From contig CAMLRX010000180.1 of assembly GCA_946482545.1 (NCBI GenBank), positions 1-7,721 of the forward strand: a stretch of 7,721 bases of DNA, read 5' to 3'. The position numbers were made by a program, and so were the translations under genes. Positions within the stretch are counted from its first letter, which is position 1; each line of letters opens with the position of its first letter. This DNA is from an uncultured Flavihumibacter sp. (GTDB lineage Bacteria > Bacteroidota > Bacteroidia > Chitinophagales > Chitinophagaceae). Shown piece after piece: positions 6,290-7,721 of this stretch. A model generated the notes under the pieces. The model worked only from the letters and a program-made list of their open reading frames with translations. It had not been told where the DNA came from and made no database searches.

Positions 6290-7721
6290 ATGGCTAAGAA
6301 AATATTGAAGATATCCGGAATCACCTTGTTGGTACTGTTGCTGCTCGCTTTTATCCTGCCTTTCTTTTTTAAAGACAAGATTGTAGCGATAGTGAAAACA
6401 GAAGTGAACAAGAACCTGAACGCGAAAGTTGATTTCAGAGATGCTTCGCTCTCCTTCTTCCGGCATTTCCCCCGGGTTTCGCTTGCGCTGGAAGAATTGT
6501 ACATCGCCGGGGTGGATCATTTTAAAGGCGATACGCTGTTACAGGTGAAAGAACTGGATGTGGCCGTGAACCTCTGGAGTGTGATCGGCGGAGACCAGAT
6601 CAAGGTGCACGCGGTAAACCTGGAATCCCCTACCATCCACGCTATTGTGGACAAAGAAGGACGCGCGAACTGGGACATCGCTTTGCCCGATACTTCTACC
6701 GCCACCACAACGGATACCGCGGCCTCTTTTAATATCGCCTTGAAACAGTATGCCATTACGAACGGCAATATCCGTTATGATGATGTTCCCGGTAATATGT
6801 ATGCGCAGATCACCCAACTTAACCATAGCGGCAGCGGCGATTTTACCCAGGACCTCTTCACGCTTCAAACCAAAACATCCGCTGAAAAAGTGGATTTCAG
6901 TTATGGAGGTGTTCCATACCTGAATGCGGTAAAAACAATATTGAACACCGATATCGGCATCAATACCAATGAAAGCAGCTATACTTTTGATACTGAAGAG
7001 GTTCAGTTGAATGACCTCAAATTGAATACAAAGGGTTCTTTTCAATTAGTGAACGACAGTTCCTATAAAATGGACATCAGTTTTAAAACACCGGACAACA
7101 CCTTCAAAAGTATTCTTTCCCTGATCCCGGCCGTGTATTCCTCGGATTTTGATAAGATACAAACAAAAGGAACCGCCGCGTTGGAAGGTATGGTGAAAGG
7201 CCTTTATACGCCTACCCAACTGCCCGCTTTCAATGTTGCCTTACAGGTGAAAGATGGTTTTTTCCAGTACCCTGATCTTCCAAAACCAGTTCAGAACATA
7301 CAGGTGGACGCGAAGCTGAGCAATCCCGATGGCATAACCGACCATACCGCTATTGAAGTGAGCCGTGGACATATTGAAATGGACAACGAGCCTTTCGACT
7401 TCCGGTTCATTTTCAAAAATCCGGAAACCATCAAATACATTGATGCCGTTGCAAAAGGAAGGCTCGATCTTTCCAAACTTACCCAACTCGTAAAACTGGA
7501 AAAGGGCACGCAACTCGCTGGCATTATTCATGCGGATGTTTTTGCGAAAGGCAATATGTCGGCCATCGAGAACCAATCAGGTCCGTTTACCGCCGGTGGT
7601 TTCCTGGATGTGAAGTCATTGAACTATTCGTCTCCCGCTATTCCTCAACCTGTGAAGAACGGGAATATGCGGATCAACATCACCAACGAGGGTGGCGTGG
7701 CCGATCAAACCAGTATTTCCA
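6290..7721 (+). CDS. AsmA-family protein, 3' end outside the window
   Basis: The ATG at 6290 opens a frame with no stop up to the right edge: 477 codons plus one base. The protein begins MAKK, has one membrane helix at about 9-27, then a long beta-rich region typical of AsmA proteins (for example KVDFRDASLSFFRHFPRVS at 46-64 and NLWSVIGG at 94-101). A Thr/Ala-rich linker lies at about 135-146. An internal repeat is visible: residues 329-345 (LPKPVQN core) resemble 450-466 (IPQPVKN core), 121 residues apart. AsmA-like proteins are anchored in the inner membrane and extend into the periplasm. Several are linked to outer-membrane assembly or to lipid transfer between membranes. The exact role here is unknown. 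Relatives in Bacteroidota are often 800 or more residues, so half or less of the gene may be missing. It is divergent from trmH. Confidence 0.87.
   Translation, partial: MAKKILKISGITLLVLLLLAFILPFFFKDKIVAIVKTEVNKNLNAKVDFRDASLSFFRHFPRVSLALEELYIAGVDHFKGDTLLQVKELDVAVNLWSVIGGDQIKVHAVNLESPTIHAIVDKEGRANWDIALPDTSTATTTDTAASFNIALKQYAITNGNIRYDDVPGNMYAQITQLNHSGSGDFTQDLFTLQTKTSAEKVDFSYGGVPYLNAVKTILNTDIGINTNESSYTFDTEEVQLNDLKLNTKGSFQLVNDSSYKMDISFKTPDNTFKSILSLIPAVYSSDFDKIQTKGTAALEGMVKGLYTPTQLPAFNVALQVKDGFFQYPDLPKPVQNIQVDAKLSNPDGITDHTAIEVSRGHIEMDNEPFDFRFIFKNPETIKYIDAVAKGRLDLSKLTQLVKLEKGTQLAGIIHADVFAKGNMSAIENQSGPFTAGGFLDVKSLNYSSPAIPQPVKNGNMRINITNEGGVADQTSIS

Noticed and set aside
6539..7045. Minus-strand open frame of 168 codons inside the AsmA-family gene
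   Set aside because: The plus-strand frame has a membrane anchor and AsmA features and continues through; this one has no recognisable domain or signal.
1..7721. Search for tRNA/rRNA genes, CRISPR arrays, insertion-sequence ends, phage or defence genes
   Set aside because: Nearly all bases are taken by intact coding regions, and the gaps are too short; no repeats of the right kind were seen by eye.

Overview
The window looks like chromosomal DNA from a Gram-negative Bacteroidota, most likely a Chitinophagaceae-type relative. The grounds are secreted proteins with 'AxA/Q' signal-peptide ends, a lipoprotein FKBP isomerase, A-rich rather than Shine-Dalgarno-like leaders, a TAnnTTTG/TTTG-type promoter, and the protein flavours. 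The family-level placement is inference. No RNA genes, CRISPR arrays, insertion sequences or attachment sites were seen. Genes are densely packed and look like ordinary core or housekeeping content.

Layout, right to left on the minus strand. A divergent gap (6215-6289) separates a plus-strand AsmA-family gene, which runs off the right edge, from a minus-strand cluster: trmH (tRNA Gm18 methyltransferase), a secreted thioredoxin-like protein, a secreted PA-domain M28 metallopeptidase, and an FKBP-type prolyl isomerase lipoprotein. The gaps are 16, 31 and 63 bases. The cluster ends at a strong intrinsic terminator (3008-3036). Next comes a single-chain iron-sulfur L-serine dehydratase with a TTG start; its predicted promoter -33 box lies inside that terminator's loop. 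After an 82-base gap holding a 16-base near-perfect dyad comes a HlyD/MacA-type periplasmic adaptor. Sixteen bases further on is the start of a MacB/FtsX-type ABC permease, cut by the left edge.

Working together: the adaptor and permease should form the inner-membrane and periplasmic part of an ABC-driven tripartite export system. The thioredoxin-like protein, peptidase and FKBP all act outside the cytoplasm and suggest an envelope protein folding and turnover group, with trmH as an unrelated leading gene. Serine dehydratase is cytoplasmic amino-acid catabolism. The AsmA protein is an inner-membrane-anchored envelope protein.

I did not find a convincing new biological system. The items most worth a second look are the terminator/promoter overlap before the serine dehydratase, the dyad before the export genes, and the cysteine-rich FKBP lipoprotein in the same cluster as a secreted thioredoxin.
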